From NCBI RefSeq assembly GCF_025398155.2, contig NZ_CP104562.2:2108001-2172000 (forward strand): a stretch of DNA of 64,000 nucleotides. The letters run 5' to 3'. How positions within the stretch are numbered: the stretch's first letter is position 1; each line of letters begins with the position of its first letter. Origin of the DNA: Roseateles amylovorans (GTDB lineage Bacteria; Pseudomonadota; Gammaproteobacteria; Burkholderiales; Burkholderiaceae_C). Under the pieces are notes generated by a model. The model saw only the letters and a list, made by a program, of their open reading frames with translations, was not told the DNA's origin and made no database searches. The position numbers and the translations under genes were made by a program. Positions 49,942 to 59,586 of the stretch are shown one piece after another.

Positions 49942-52674
49942 ATGCCGCCGCCCATTGCCTGCGCTGATCGTGAAGAAACGTGCAGCCCACTTGCCCTCCG
50001 CCTGCGGGGCAGTGCTGCAGAGGAAACCACTGGCCTGAACACCGAAAACGCGGCAAGGGCGCGGCGCACGGCGGAGGAGATGGACTTGGTGAATCCGGCC
50101 ATGGATGCGGGAAATTCGCTGGGTCCGGTGCCTGGATTGAGTGAGGCGGATGGCACAGCGATTGCCCGGTCCGTTTCCATGGCGTCGGCGCAGGCCGCGC
50201 CAACCCCTTTTCCGTCGCTCTCCAGCTTCACGGATTGGATCTCGGTGGAGTCCCCCGAGCATCCGGATTCCGTCGCGCGATTGGCTTCATCCAGCCCCCC
50301 AGTTCCAGGCGCTGCATCATCGCCAGCGTCGACCGCCTCGCCTCTGGGCGCCGTGCCCCCCACCACCTCGCCCCCCTTGGCCCGTTCCCGACTGCGCCTG
50401 TCCGGCATGCACTGTGCGGGCTGTGCCGGTTTGATTGAATCGCTCCTGGACGTGCAGCCTGGCGTCGTGCGGGCCCAGGTCGGCGCCGCGACCCAGCGGC
50501 TGACCCTGGACTGGTGGCCGCACCAGACCCGACTGAGCGACCTGCGCCAGGTGCTTCAGTCCGCCGGTTATGACCTGGCCCCCGATGTCCCTGACTCGGC
50601 GCAGGACCTGCGGCGCAGGGAGCACCGACAGGCGCTGTGGCGCCTGTTCGTGGCGGGCTTCCTGATGATGCAGGTGATGATGCTGGCCTGGCCGACCTAC
50701 ATCGCCGAGCCCGGCGAGATGACGGCCGACGTCAGCGCCTTGCTGCGCTGGGGCCAGTGGGTGATGACCTTGCCGGTGATGCTGCTGGCCGCCGGTCCGT
50801 TCTTCCGCGCGGCCTGGGTGCAGGTGCGAAGTGGTCGTGTAGGCATGGATGTGCCGGTGGCGCTCGGCCTGGCGGTGGCCTTCGTGGCGGGAACCGGCGC
50901 CACGCTGGACCCCGGCGGTGCCTTCGGACACGAGGTCTATTTCGATTCGATCACGATGTTCGTCTGCTTCCTGTTAGGCGCCCGCTACCTGGAGTTGCGG
51001 TCCCGCCATCGGGCGGCGCTCGCGCTGGAGCAGGCGGTGGATGTGCTGCCGGACCAGGTCGAGCGCTGTCTGCCCAACGGCGACGGCGAGTGGGTGAGCA
51101 TCGATGATCTGACGGTCGGTGATCGGATCCGCGTCGCCGCCGGACAACGCATCCCGACCGACGCGGTCATCGAGGTCGGCAGCAGCGACACCGATGAATC
51201 CTTGCTGACGGGCGAGTCGCACCCGGTTCACAAGGTCATCGGCGATTCGGTGCTGGCGGGCAGCCTCAACCTCACCGGGGCGATGCGGTTGCGGATCACG
51301 TCGCTCGGGGCGGACACCCGGCTGGCCGGCATTCAGCGCCTGATGCGCGAGGCCTTCCTGGAGCGGCCCGGCATGCTGCGGCTGTCCGACCGTGTGGCCG
51401 GCGGTTTTCTGTGGGTGGTTCTGCTGCTGGCCGCGGGCGCGGCCGGGGTCTGGCAGTTCATTGATCCGTCACGTGCGCTGGCCGTGAGCGTGTCGGTGCT
51501 GATCGTGACCTGTCCCTGCGCGTTGTCGCTCGCAGCGCCTGCGGCCTGGGTCGCTGCCGCCGGCCGCTTGGCGCGACGCGGTTTCTTGTTGTCCCGACTG
51601 GATGCGATCGAGAGCCTGGCGCGGGTGAATCAGGTGGTGATGGACAAAACCGGCACCCTGACCGATGCAGCGCCGGCGCTCGGCGCGCAATGGCCGACCA
51701 CCATGGACCCCGCAGCACGAGAGGTGGCGCTGGCCATGGCGAGGGCGTCGCACCATCCCTTGTCCAAAGCGCTGGTTCGCTCCCAGTCGTCTGCGCTGCC
51801 GTCACCCCCATCCGGAGTGCCAGACCGAGCGCTGGCTGCCGGCGTTGACCCATCGATCCTGACGCACTCACCGCATCGGCTCGACGCACCGAACGGTCCT
51901 CTGGTCGACGTGGGGTCAGGTGATGTTCTCGCCGCGCGTGCGAACCCGGGCGATCGGTCGATCGACCTTCTCGACATCCAGGAGCATCCCGGCCTCGGTC
52001 TGGAGGCGCGGGATCGCGCCGGCCAGCGGTGGCGGCTGGGCTCGGCAGCCTGGGCGTCATCCGCCGGACAGGCCCCGTCGATGCTGCCGGACGCGCAGTT
52101 GGTGTTGGGCTGCGATGGCCGGGTCGTGGCGGCCTGGCGCTTCCAGGAACAACTGCGCGATGCCGCAGTGGCCTCGGTGCAGGCCTGGCGCGACCTGGGC
52201 TTGTCGGTGACGCTGCTCTCTGGTGACCGTGCGGACCGGGTCGAATCGATGGCCCGTCAGGCGGGCATCACCCAGTGGCAAGGCGGCGCCAGTCCCGAAG
52301 ACAAACTGGCCTGTGTGACGCATTTGCAACAGCACGGGGGCCAGGTCTTGATGCTTGGCGACGGGATCAACGATGCGCCGGTGCTTGCCCGCGCGCAGGT
52401 CTCGGTGGCGATGGGGCAGGGGGCCGACCTGGCCAAGTCGCGCGCCGACGCGCTGCTGGTGGGCAACCGGTTGGACGCCGTCACTCAGGCGTTGCGGCTG
52501 GCGCATCGGACCCGCGCTGTCGTGCGGCAGAACCTGGCGTGGTCCGCCCTCTACAACGCGATCTGCGTGCCGCTGGCACTCATGGGATGGCTGCCGCCCT
52601 GGGCGGCCGGGCTCGGCATGGCGCTGAGCTCGCTGTTCGTCGTGGCCAATGCGGCCCGTCTGGGGCGGGGCTGA
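49942..52674 (+). CDS. ccoI: copper-transporting P-type ATPase CcoI (FixI)
   Basis: 910 residues from the first ATG; the true start is uncertain (ATG 50080 is in frame) because the first 150 residues are low-complexity and lack a clear ribosome site. A heavy-metal domain with GMHCAGCAGL follows (about 154-164), then eight membrane helices with the CPC transport motif (TCPCALSLAAPAA, near 524), DKTGTLTD (near 568), the SHHPLSKAL nucleotide motif, and GDGINDAP (near 807). The nucleotide-binding region carries an extra Pro/Ser/Asp-rich insertion. CcoI exports copper needed to assemble cbb3 oxidase, whose genes follow. Confidence 0.93.
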   Translation: MPPPIACADREETCSPLALRLRGSAAEETTGLNTENAARARRTAEEMDLVNPAMDAGNSLGPVPGLSEADGTAIARSVSMASAQAAPTPFPSLSSFTDWISVESPEHPDSVARLASSSPPVPGAASSPASTASPLGAVPPTTSPPLARSRLRLSGMHCAGCAGLIESLLDVQPGVVRAQVGAATQRLTLDWWPHQTRLSDLRQVLQSAGYDLAPDVPDSAQDLRRREHRQALWRLFVAGFLMMQVMMLAWPTYIAEPGEMTADVSALLRWGQWVMTLPVMLLAAGPFFRAAWVQVRSGRVGMDVPVALGLAVAFVAGTGATLDPGGAFGHEVYFDSITMFVCFLLGARYLELRSRHRAALALEQAVDVLPDQVERCLPNGDGEWVSIDDLTVGDRIRVAAGQRIPTDAVIEVGSSDTDESLLTGESHPVHKVIGDSVLAGSLNLTGAMRLRITSLGADTRLAGIQRLMREAFLERPGMLRLSDRVAGGFLWVVLLLAAGAAGVWQFIDPSRALAVSVSVLIVTCPCALSLAAPAAWVAAAGRLARRGFLLSRLDAIESLARVNQVVMDKTGTLTDAAPALGAQWPTTMDPAAREVALAMARASHHPLSKALVRSQSSALPSPPSGVPDRALAAGVDPSILTHSPHRLDAPNGPLVDVGSGDVLAARANPGDRSIDLLDIQEHPGLGLEARDRAGQRWRLGSAAWASSAGQAPSMLPDAQLVLGCDGRVVAAWRFQEQLRDAAVASVQAWRDLGLSVTLLSGDRADRVESMARQAGITQWQGGASPEDKLACVTHLQQHGGQVLMLGDGINDAPVLARAQVSVAMGQGADLAKSRADALLVGNRLDAVTQALRLAHRTRAVVRQNLAWSALYNAICVPLALMGWLPPWAAGLGMALSSLFVVANAARLGRG

Positions 52675-52679
52675 ATCGA

Positions 52680-52826
52680 ATGGACATCCTGTACTTACTC
52701 ATTCCGCTGTCCGTGGTGCTGGTGATTCTCATCCTGGGCGTATTTGGATGGGCGCTGCATTCCGGGCAGTTGGAGTCGCTCGACCGGGAAGGTCAGCGAA
52801 TCCTCGAGGACGACTCTCAAGCTTGA
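52680..52826 (+). CDS. ccoS: cbb3 oxidase maturation protein CcoS
   Basis: 48 residues, beginning MDILYLLIPLSVVLVILILGVFGWALHSGQ, a single membrane helix with the short polar tail typical of CcoS. It starts 5 nt after the ccoI stop. CcoS is needed to insert cofactors into cbb3 oxidase. Confidence 0.93.
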   Translation: MDILYLLIPLSVVLVILILGVFGWALHSGQLESLDREGQRILEDDSQA

Positions 52827-52836
52827 TGGCCGTCAA
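52823..52836 (+). promoter_or_regulatory. FNR/Anr-type box TTGAT-GGCC-GTCAA before ccoN
   Basis: Matches the FNR consensus TTGAT-N4-ATCAA at nine of ten positions and lies about 70 bp before ccoN, overlapping the ccoS stop. Low-oxygen activation of cbb3 genes through FNR/Anr is standard in proteobacteria. Confidence 0.6.
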
Positions 52837-52903
52837 GGCTGTTTGGGAGTGGCTGCCAAAGAATTGCTGCCATGCAGCGAATCAGCGTTAATAAGGAGCT
52901 CCG

Positions 52904-54358
52904 ATGAGTAGGGTTTCGAGTCCGAATGCAGAGGGCGTTCGGCCGCCCAGCTATGACGACGGGGTCGTCCGTGCCTTTGCCTTGGCCGCCGTGCTCTGGG
53001 GCGTGGTGGGCATGTTGGTGGGCGTCATCATTGCGGCCCAGATCACCTGGCCGCAACTCAACATGGACATTGCGTGGCTGAGCTACGGTCGCTTGCGACC
53101 GTTGCACACCAACGCGGTGATCTTCGCCTTCGGCGGTTGTACCTTGATGGCCACGGCTTTCCATGTCGTGCAGCGCACCGGCCAGACCCGGCTGTTTGCG
53201 CCGGGCCTGGCGTGGTTCACCTTCTGGGGTTGGCAGCTCGTCATCGTGCTGGCCGCGATCACCCTGCCGCTGGGCCTGACCAGCGGCAAGGAGTATGCCG
53301 AGCTGGAATGGCCGATCGACATCCTGATCGCCCTGGTCTGGGTGTCCTATGCGGTGGTGTTCTTCGGCACCGTCGGCATCCGCAAGGTGCGTCACATCTA
53401 TGTGGCCAACTGGTTCTTCGGTGCCTTCATCATTGCGGTGGCCCTGCTGCACATCGTCAACAGTGCGGCGATTCCGGTCAGCCTGACCAAGAGCTACTCC
53501 GCCTACGCCGGCGTGCAGGACGCCATGGTGCAGTGGTGGTATGGCCATAACGCGGTGGGCTTCTTCCTGACTGCCGGCTTCCTGGGCATGATGTATTACT
53601 ACATCCCCAAGCAGGCCAATCGGCCGGTCTACAGCTACCGGCTGTCGATCGTCCACTTCTGGGCGCTGATCTTCACCTACATGTGGGCCGGTCCCCACCA
53701 CCTGCACTACACGGCGCTGCCGGACTGGGCGCAGAGCGTGGGCATGCTGTTCTCGCTGGTGCTGCTGGCGCCGAGCTGGGGCGGGATGATCAACGGCATC
53801 ATGACCTTGAGCGGTGCGTGGCACAAACTGCGTGACGACCCGATCCTGAAGTTCCTGATCGTGGCCCTGTCGTTCTACGGCATGTCGACCTTCGAGGGTC
53901 CGATGATGTCGATCAAGACGGTCAATGCGCTCTCGCATTACACCGACTGGACCATCGGCCATGTGCACAGCGGCGCGCTGGGTTGGGTCGGATTGATCTC
54001 GATGGGATCGCTCTACCACCTGATCCCGCGCATGTATGGCCGCACCGAGATGTATTCCAAGCGGGCCATCGAGCTGCACTTCTGGATCGCCACGCTCGGC
54101 ATCGTGCTCTACATCGCCGCGATGTGGATCGCCGGGGTGATGCAGGGTCTGATGTGGCGCGCGGTGAATCCGGACGGCACGCTGGTCTACACCTTCGTGG
54201 AAAGCGTCAAGGCGACCTATCCGTTCTATGTGATCCGTCTGCTCGGCGGTCTGTTGTACCTGGGCGGCATGTGCCTGATGGCCTGGAACGTGGTGATGAC
54301 GGCGCGCGTCGGCGTGGCGCGTCCGCAGCCGATTCCCACCGTGCTGGCCGCGGCCTGA
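52904..54358 (+). CDS. ccoN: cbb3-type cytochrome c oxidase subunit I
   Basis: 484 residues, twelve membrane helices. Haem and copper ligands are in RPLHTNAVIFAFGG, WWYGHNAVGFFLTAG, HHLHYTALPDW and GHVHSGALGWVGL. AAGGAG lies upstream. It is the catalytic subunit reducing O2 to water with high oxygen affinity at the inner membrane. First structural gene of ccoNOQP. Confidence 0.98.
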   Translation: MSRVSSPNAEGVRPPSYDDGVVRAFALAAVLWGVVGMLVGVIIAAQITWPQLNMDIAWLSYGRLRPLHTNAVIFAFGGCTLMATAFHVVQRTGQTRLFAPGLAWFTFWGWQLVIVLAAITLPLGLTSGKEYAELEWPIDILIALVWVSYAVVFFGTVGIRKVRHIYVANWFFGAFIIAVALLHIVNSAAIPVSLTKSYSAYAGVQDAMVQWWYGHNAVGFFLTAGFLGMMYYYIPKQANRPVYSYRLSIVHFWALIFTYMWAGPHHLHYTALPDWAQSVGMLFSLVLLAPSWGGMINGIMTLSGAWHKLRDDPILKFLIVALSFYGMSTFEGPMMSIKTVNALSHYTDWTIGHVHSGALGWVGLISMGSLYHLIPRMYGRTEMYSKRAIELHFWIATLGIVLYIAAMWIAGVMQGLMWRAVNPDGTLVYTFVESVKATYPFYVIRLLGGLLYLGGMCLMAWNVVMTARVGVARPQPIPTVLAAA

Positions 54359-54374
54359 CAAGAAGGAGAACCCC

Positions 54375-55001
54375 ATGGCAACTTCCCATGCCAAACCCGC
54401 GGGTCACGAGCGCATCGAGACCAGCAACTTCCTGATGATCGTGCTGGTGCTGCTGACGGTGCTGGTCGGTGGTGCGGTCGAGATCGTGCCGCTGTTCTTC
54501 CAGCGCTCCACCACCCAACCGGTGGAAGGGCTGCAGCCCTACACCCCGCTGCAGCTGGCCGGACGTGACGTCTACATCCGGGAGGGCTGCTACAACTGCC
54601 ACTCCCAGATGATCCGGCCGCTGCGGGCCGAGACGCTGCGCTACGGCCACTACTCGGTCGCTGGCGAATTCGTCTACGACCATCCTTTCCAGTGGGGCAG
54701 CAAGCGCACCGGGCCGGACCTGGCACGCGTGGGCGGCAAGTACAGCGATGAGTGGCATCGCCTGCACCTGATCAACCCGCGTGACCTGGTGCCCGAATCC
54801 AACATGCCCGCCTACCCCTGGCTGGCCGCCGGCAAGGTTGATGAAACCGAGCTCGCGCCCAAGATGCGTGCCCTGCGCACGGTGGGCGTCCCCTACACCG
54901 ACGCTCAGATCGATCAGGCCGCCTCTGAGGTGAAAGGCAAGACCGAGCTCGAAGCGGTCATTGCCTACCTGCAGGTGCTGGGCACCGCGCTCAAGAAGTG
55001 A
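54375..55001 (+). CDS. ccoO: cbb3-type cytochrome c oxidase subunit II
   Basis: 208 residues. One N-terminal membrane helix (NFLMIVLVLLTVLVGGAVEIVPLFF) and one covalent haem site CYNCH in REGCYNCHSQMIRPLRAE; the axial Met is probably in ESNMPAYPWL. It passes electrons from CcoP to CcoN. Starts 16 nt after ccoN with AGAAGGAG upstream. Confidence 0.97.
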   Translation: MATSHAKPAGHERIETSNFLMIVLVLLTVLVGGAVEIVPLFFQRSTTQPVEGLQPYTPLQLAGRDVYIREGCYNCHSQMIRPLRAETLRYGHYSVAGEFVYDHPFQWGSKRTGPDLARVGGKYSDEWHRLHLINPRDLVPESNMPAYPWLAAGKVDETELAPKMRALRTVGVPYTDAQIDQAASEVKGKTELEAVIAYLQVLGTALKK

Positions 55002-55009
55002 GGGACCCC

Positions 55010-55192
55010 ATGAACATGGATCTTCTGGATCTCAACACGATTCGCGCGGCGGTCACGCTGGTGTCGATGGTGGTGTTTCTGGCGATCGTCGGCTGGGCCT
55101 ATGCCAGGCGCAATCGCCAACATTTCGAAGAATTGGGCTCGCTCGCCTTGATGGGCGAGGAGCCGGACGCACGAGGAGGTCGCGATGAGTGA
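55010..55192 (+). CDS. ccoQ: cbb3 oxidase small subunit CcoQ
   Basis: 60 residues from ATG 55010. A single helix (TIRAAVTLVSMVVFLAIVGWAYARR) and a short acidic tail. CcoQ stabilises the cbb3 complex. It overlaps ccoP by 8 nt. Confidence 0.93.
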   Translation: MNMDLLDLNTIRAAVTLVSMVVFLAIVGWAYARRNRQHFEELGSLALMGEEPDARGGRDE

Positions 55193-56087
55193 TTTCGTGT
55201 CGAACGGCTGGTCGCTGTTCGTCGCCGCCACCACGGTCCTGGGGCTGTTGCTGTGTCTGGTGCTGCTGATCATTGCCAGTCGCCGCAAGCCGATGGCCGA
55301 TGACAACAGTACCGGCCATGTGTGGGACGAGGACCTGAAGGAGCTGAACAACCCGCTGCCGCGTTGGTGGATGGGCCTGTTCGTTCTGACGGTGGTTTTT
55401 GCCGGCGGTTATCTGGCGCTTTATCCCGGCCTGGGCAGTTATGCCGGCACGCTCAACTGGAGCAGCGGCCAGCAGTACAAGGACGAACAAGCGCGCGCGC
55501 TGGCCGCCATGGACCAGGTCTATGCGAAGTTCAAGGACCTGCCGGTCGAGACGCTGGCCCGGGACAATCAGGCGCACGGCATTGGCGAGCGTCTGTTCGC
55601 CAACAACTGCGCCAGCTGCCACGGCTCGGACGCCAAGGGGTCCAAGGGCTTCCCCAACCTGACCGACAACGACTGGCTCTACGGCGGTGAATACGACACC
55701 ATCGTCACCACGATCACCAACGGCCGCCAGGGCGTGATGCCGCCGATGGCGGCGGCCGTCGGCACCGGTGACGACGTCCGCAACCTCGCCAACTACGTGC
55801 TGAGCCTGTCGGGCAGCCCGCACAACTCGGTGGCGGCGCAGCTCGGCAAGTCGAAGTTCGCGGCCTGCGCGGCCTGTCACGGCGCGGACGGCAAGGGCAA
55901 CCATGCCCTGGGTGCGCCCAACCTGACCGACAAGGTCTGGTTGCATGGCTGGGGCGAACCGGCGGTGATCGCGATGATCAACAACGGCAAGCAGAACGTC
56001 ATGCCGGAGCACGGATCCCGGCTGAGTCCCGAGCAGATCCGGGTGCTGGGCGCCTATGTGTGGAGCTTGTCCAACCAGCCGAAATAA
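55185..56087 (+). CDS. ccoP: cbb3-type cytochrome c oxidase subunit III, di-haem
   Basis: 300 residues. Two N-terminal membrane helices, the conserved VWDEDLKELNNPLPRWW stretch, and two periplasmic cytochrome domains with CASCHG and CAACHG sites and the downstream GVMPPM and NVMPEHG axial methionines. It is the electron entry subunit of the oxidase. Confidence 0.98.
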   Translation: MSDFVSNGWSLFVAATTVLGLLLCLVLLIIASRRKPMADDNSTGHVWDEDLKELNNPLPRWWMGLFVLTVVFAGGYLALYPGLGSYAGTLNWSSGQQYKDEQARALAAMDQVYAKFKDLPVETLARDNQAHGIGERLFANNCASCHGSDAKGSKGFPNLTDNDWLYGGEYDTIVTTITNGRQGVMPPMAAAVGTGDDVRNLANYVLSLSGSPHNSVAAQLGKSKFAACAACHGADGKGNHALGAPNLTDKVWLHGWGEPAVIAMINNGKQNVMPEHGSRLSPEQIRVLGAYVWSLSNQPK

Positions 56088-56102
56088 CGCCAGGTGAACC
56101 CC

Positions 56103-57548
56103 ATGGACATGCGCAACCAGGCGACGCCGCCCCCCCCGCCAGACGGATCCAAGACCATCTGGATGTATGCGGCGCAGCCCAAGATCTATCCGCGCAGTGT
56201 CCATGGCTGGTTCGCCGTCTGGCGCTGGGCCCTGGTCTTCGCGACCCAGGCCCTGTTCTACGGCTTGCCCTGGCTGCCCTGGAACGGGCGCCAGGCCGTG
56301 CTCTTCGATCTGGAAGCGCGCCGCTTCTTCGTTTTTGATCTCGTCCTGTATCCGCAGGACTTCATCTACTTGACGGCGCTGCTGCTGATCTCGGCCTATG
56401 CGCTCTTCTTCTTCACCGCGGTGGCGGGTCGGCTGTGGTGCGGTTATGCCTGTCCGCAGACGGTCTACACCGAGATCTTCCTGTGGATCGAACGCCGCAT
56501 CGAAGGTGACCGGGCGGCCCGTATCCGGTTGGACAAGGGCGGGCTGGGCGCGGAGAAGTTGCTGCGTAAGACCGGCAAGCATGCGGCCTGGCTGGCGGTG
56601 TCCTTGTGGACCGGTTTCACTTTTGTCGGCTACTTCACGCCGATCCGCCTGCTCGGCTCGGAAGCGATCCACGGTGCTCTGGGCGCGTGGGAATCCTTCT
56701 GGGTGCTGTTCTACGGCTTTGCGACCTACGGCAATGCGGGCTTCATGCGGGAGCAGGTCTGCAAGTACATGTGTCCGTATGCGCGCTTCCAGAGCGCCAT
56801 GTTCGACAAGGACACGCTGATCATCAGCTATGACCCGGCGCGCGGTGAGCCGCGCGGACCGCGTTCCAAGAAGGTGCAGCCGGCCGAGGTCGGTTTGGGG
56901 AGCTGCGTGGATTGCGGCTTGTGCGTGCAGGTCTGCCCGACCGGCATCGACATCCGCAAGGGCTTGCAGTATGAGTGCATCGGCTGCGCGGCCTGCATTG
57001 ACGCCTGCGACGACGTGATGGACGGATTCAACTATCCCCGCGGCCTCATCCGCTATGCCACCCAGAACGGGATGGACCAGGGATGGACCTCGAAGCAGCA
57101 ATGGCGCCGGGTGTTCCGACCGAGGGTGCTGATCTACGGTGCCATCCTGGTGGCGATCTCCGCCGCCTTGATGGCGAGCCTGTGGTTGCGCACCCCGTTC
57201 CGGGTGGACGTGATCCGGGACCGTGCCTCGCTGGCCCGGCTGGTTGATGATGGTTACATCGAGAACGTCTATCGGCTGCAGATCATGAATGCGGCCGAGT
57301 CCAGCCAGCGCTTCACGATCACAGCGGAGGGTTTGGAGGGGCTGCAGTTGGTGCCCGCGATCGGGGTGCAGACACTGTCGCCTGCGGAAGCGCGCTGGGT
57401 GACGGTGTCGTTGCGGGTGCCGCCGGAGACGGCGCAGTCCCTGGGAGCTGGCGCGCATCCGATTCACTTCGAGATTCGTCGACTTGATCCGAGCGGTGGG
57501 CCGGATCGGGCCGTTCTGGAGAAGTCCACCTTCGTCACGCCGCGATGA
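56103..57548 (+). CDS. ccoG: cbb3 oxidase accessory ferredoxin-like protein CcoG
   Basis: 481 residues from ATG 56103 (GTG 56094 possible). Membrane helices surround CGYACPQTVYTEIFLWIERRIEG; two 4Fe-4S clusters are seen in CVDCGLCVQVCPTG and CIGCAACIDACD; the C-terminus is a periplasmic Ig-like domain. CcoG reduces copper during cbb3 assembly. It directly follows ccoP. Confidence 0.97.
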   Translation: MDMRNQATPPPPPDGSKTIWMYAAQPKIYPRSVHGWFAVWRWALVFATQALFYGLPWLPWNGRQAVLFDLEARRFFVFDLVLYPQDFIYLTALLLISAYALFFFTAVAGRLWCGYACPQTVYTEIFLWIERRIEGDRAARIRLDKGGLGAEKLLRKTGKHAAWLAVSLWTGFTFVGYFTPIRLLGSEAIHGALGAWESFWVLFYGFATYGNAGFMREQVCKYMCPYARFQSAMFDKDTLIISYDPARGEPRGPRSKKVQPAEVGLGSCVDCGLCVQVCPTGIDIRKGLQYECIGCAACIDACDDVMDGFNYPRGLIRYATQNGMDQGWTSKQQWRRVFRPRVLIYGAILVAISAALMASLWLRTPFRVDVIRDRASLARLVDDGYIENVYRLQIMNAAESSQRFTITAEGLEGLQLVPAIGVQTLSPAEARWVTVSLRVPPETAQSLGAGAHPIHFEIRRLDPSGGPDRAVLEKSTFVTPR

Positions 57549-57669
57549 GGCGGACGATGCATCGTCGCCCAGCGGGAATCGATTCCCGGGCGACACCGAT
57601 TGATCGATGTCTGGCAGCGGCGCAAGCCTGTCGGACATCTCTGAGCGACAGGCGACAGGAGACCGCGCG

Positions 57670-57972
57670 ATGAATGACATCAACAAGGAAGCCCGTCGGC
57701 CCCAGGCCGCCACGGGTGGCGCATCGATGCCCGACCTGCCCAGCAGCGGCCCGTGGTGGCGTCATCGCATGATGTGGCTGGTGGTTGGCGGGCCGAGTGT
57801 GGTGGTGTTGGCGAGCTTCGTGACCCTGGCCTTGGCGATCACCCATCCGGATCCGGTGGTGAAGCACGAGTCGGGTGGGGTGGTCCGGCAAGCGGCTGAT
57901 GAGGCCGATGCCTCCCTCGCCCCGGCGATGAATGCGCGCAACCATGCCGCGACCGGCGGGCAGCCTCAGTGA
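57670..57972 (+). CDS. short FixH/CcoH-like membrane protein
   Basis: 100 residues from ATG 57670 (AGGAGA upstream; ATG 57607 would add 21 residues). One helix RHRMMWLVVGGPSVVVLASFVTLALAITHPDPVV, resembling the N-terminal helix of FixH-type proteins encoded after ccoG in Burkholderiales, then a short polar tail. It lacks the larger periplasmic domain of rhizobial FixH. Role in cbb3 assembly is inferred from position. Confidence 0.75.
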   Translation: MNDINKEARRPQAATGGASMPDLPSSGPWWRHRMMWLVVGGPSVVVLASFVTLALAITHPDPVVKHESGGVVRQAADEADASLAPAMNARNHAATGGQPQ

Positions 57973-58084
57973 ACTGATGGCGGCGTGGTCCGGCGCCGTC
58001 CAGCGCCGTCCAGCGCCTCATGCCCGCCGCGCACGGATTCGTCGTGCGTCGCCAGCCTCGTTTTTGGTTCTTCAGCGAATCGGT

Positions 58085-58098
58085 ATGACTTCGATCAA
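58085..58098 (-). promoter_or_regulatory. possible FNR half-match before hemN
   Basis: Reverse-strand reading TTGAT-CGAA-GTCAT keeps one full TTGAT half and three of five bases in the other. It lies 27 bp before hemN, an oxygen-regulated gene in many bacteria. Weak on sequence alone. Confidence 0.35.
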
Positions 58099-58124
58099 GG
58101 GGTAACTCCTCCGATCAGGTCAGG

Positions 58125-59570
58125 ATGCTCGACATGAAACAGCCATCGACCTCGCCAGCCCCTGATTTCATTGATGACGAGCTGCTCCGACGCTTCGATG
58201 TCGCCGGCCCGCGCTATACGTCCTATCCCACCGCAGATCGATTCTCCGAGCTGTTTGGTGCCGAAAGCCTGCGACATTCATTGGTCCAGCGCCGCAGCGG
58301 GCCCCAGGCGGCGCAGCCGGTGTCGCTCTATGTGCACATTCCGTTCTGCGAATCCATCTGCTACTACTGCGCCTGCAACAAGGTCATCACCCGCCACCAT
58401 GAGCGGGCCGCGGCCTATCTGGATCTGCTGGACATCGAACTGGGCTTGGTCGCTGCGGCGCTCGGCTCGACGCCCGAGGCCTCTCAGCTGCATCTGGGTG
58501 GCGGCTCCCCGACCTTCCTGAGCGACGATGAACTCGCGCGGCTGATGCAGGCCCTTCGCCAGCGCTTCCAGTTCCGTGCGGATGCGGAGATCTCGATCGA
58601 GGTCGATCCGCGCACGGTGGACGCGAACCGCCTGGCGCGGCTGCGTGAATTGGGCTTCAACCGGTTGAGCTTTGGCATCCAGGACTTCGATCCGCGGGTG
58701 CAGCGCGCGGTCCATCGCGAACAGAGTCTGGAGAGTGTCGCGGCGCTGATGGTCTCGGCACGAGCGCTCGGCTTCCAGTCCATCAACGCGGACCTGATCT
58801 ACGGTCTGCCGATGCAATCGCCCGAATCGTTTGCCACCACGGTGCAGCAGGTGGCGGCGCTGCGGCCCGATCGCATCGCACTGTACGGCTACGCGCACCT
58901 GCCGCACCGTTTCAAGCCCCAACGCCGCATTGACGAGACCACGCTGCCGCCGGCCGAGAGCAAGCTGCGCATGCTGTCCGGCGCGATCAGCGGGTTTTTG
59001 TCCGAGGGCTACAGCTACATCGGCATGGACCACTTCGCTCTGCCGGACGATCCACTGGCCGTCGCCAAACGGGCCGGTCGCCTGCATCGCAATTTCCAGG
59101 GCTACAGCACACAACCGGATCGCGACCTGATCGCGCTGGGCGTCTCCGCGATTGCCCGGGTGGGCGCACACTACGCCCAGAACCTCAAGACACTGGACGC
59201 CTATGAAGCCGCACTGCGGGCGGGGCGCTTGCCGGTGGAGCGTGGATTGACGCTGGACCGGGATGACCTGATCCGCCAAGCCGCCATCATGGCCTTGATG
59301 TGCCAAGGGCGACTGGACATTCCGGCGTTCGAGCAGATCCATCATGTGGACTTCGATCAGTACTTTGCGGCAGAACAACCGAGACTTCGTCAACTGGCGA
59401 ATGACGGCTTGGTCGCGCTGGTCCCTGGGGCCATCCAAGTCACGCCTTTGGGCTGGTATTTCGTCCGTGCGGTGGCGATGGTCTTCGATCGATACCTGCG
59501 GCGCCCGGTGAGTGCGTCACCGGAGGCGGGCGAGCGCGCTGAACCGGTCCGCTTCTCGCGCATCCTTTGA
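58125..59570 (+). CDS. hemN: oxygen-independent coproporphyrinogen III oxidase
   Basis: 481 residues from ATG 58125 (ATG 58134 possible). Radical-SAM CxxxCxxC in CESICYYCACNK near residue 75, preceded by PRYTSYPTADRF and followed by the HLGGGSPTFL motif. It converts coproporphyrinogen III to protoporphyrinogen IX without oxygen, supplying haem for cbb3 oxidase at low O2. Confidence 0.96.
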   Translation: MLDMKQPSTSPAPDFIDDELLRRFDVAGPRYTSYPTADRFSELFGAESLRHSLVQRRSGPQAAQPVSLYVHIPFCESICYYCACNKVITRHHERAAAYLDLLDIELGLVAAALGSTPEASQLHLGGGSPTFLSDDELARLMQALRQRFQFRADAEISIEVDPRTVDANRLARLRELGFNRLSFGIQDFDPRVQRAVHREQSLESVAALMVSARALGFQSINADLIYGLPMQSPESFATTVQQVAALRPDRIALYGYAHLPHRFKPQRRIDETTLPPAESKLRMLSGAISGFLSEGYSYIGMDHFALPDDPLAVAKRAGRLHRNFQGYSTQPDRDLIALGVSAIARVGAHYAQNLKTLDAYEAALRAGRLPVERGLTLDRDDLIRQAAIMALMCQGRLDIPAFEQIHHVDFDQYFAAEQPRLRQLANDGLVALVPGAIQVTPLGWYFVRAVAMVFDRYLRRPVSASPEAGERAEPVRFSRIL

Positions 59571-59586
59571 CGGAGGTGAATGGACC

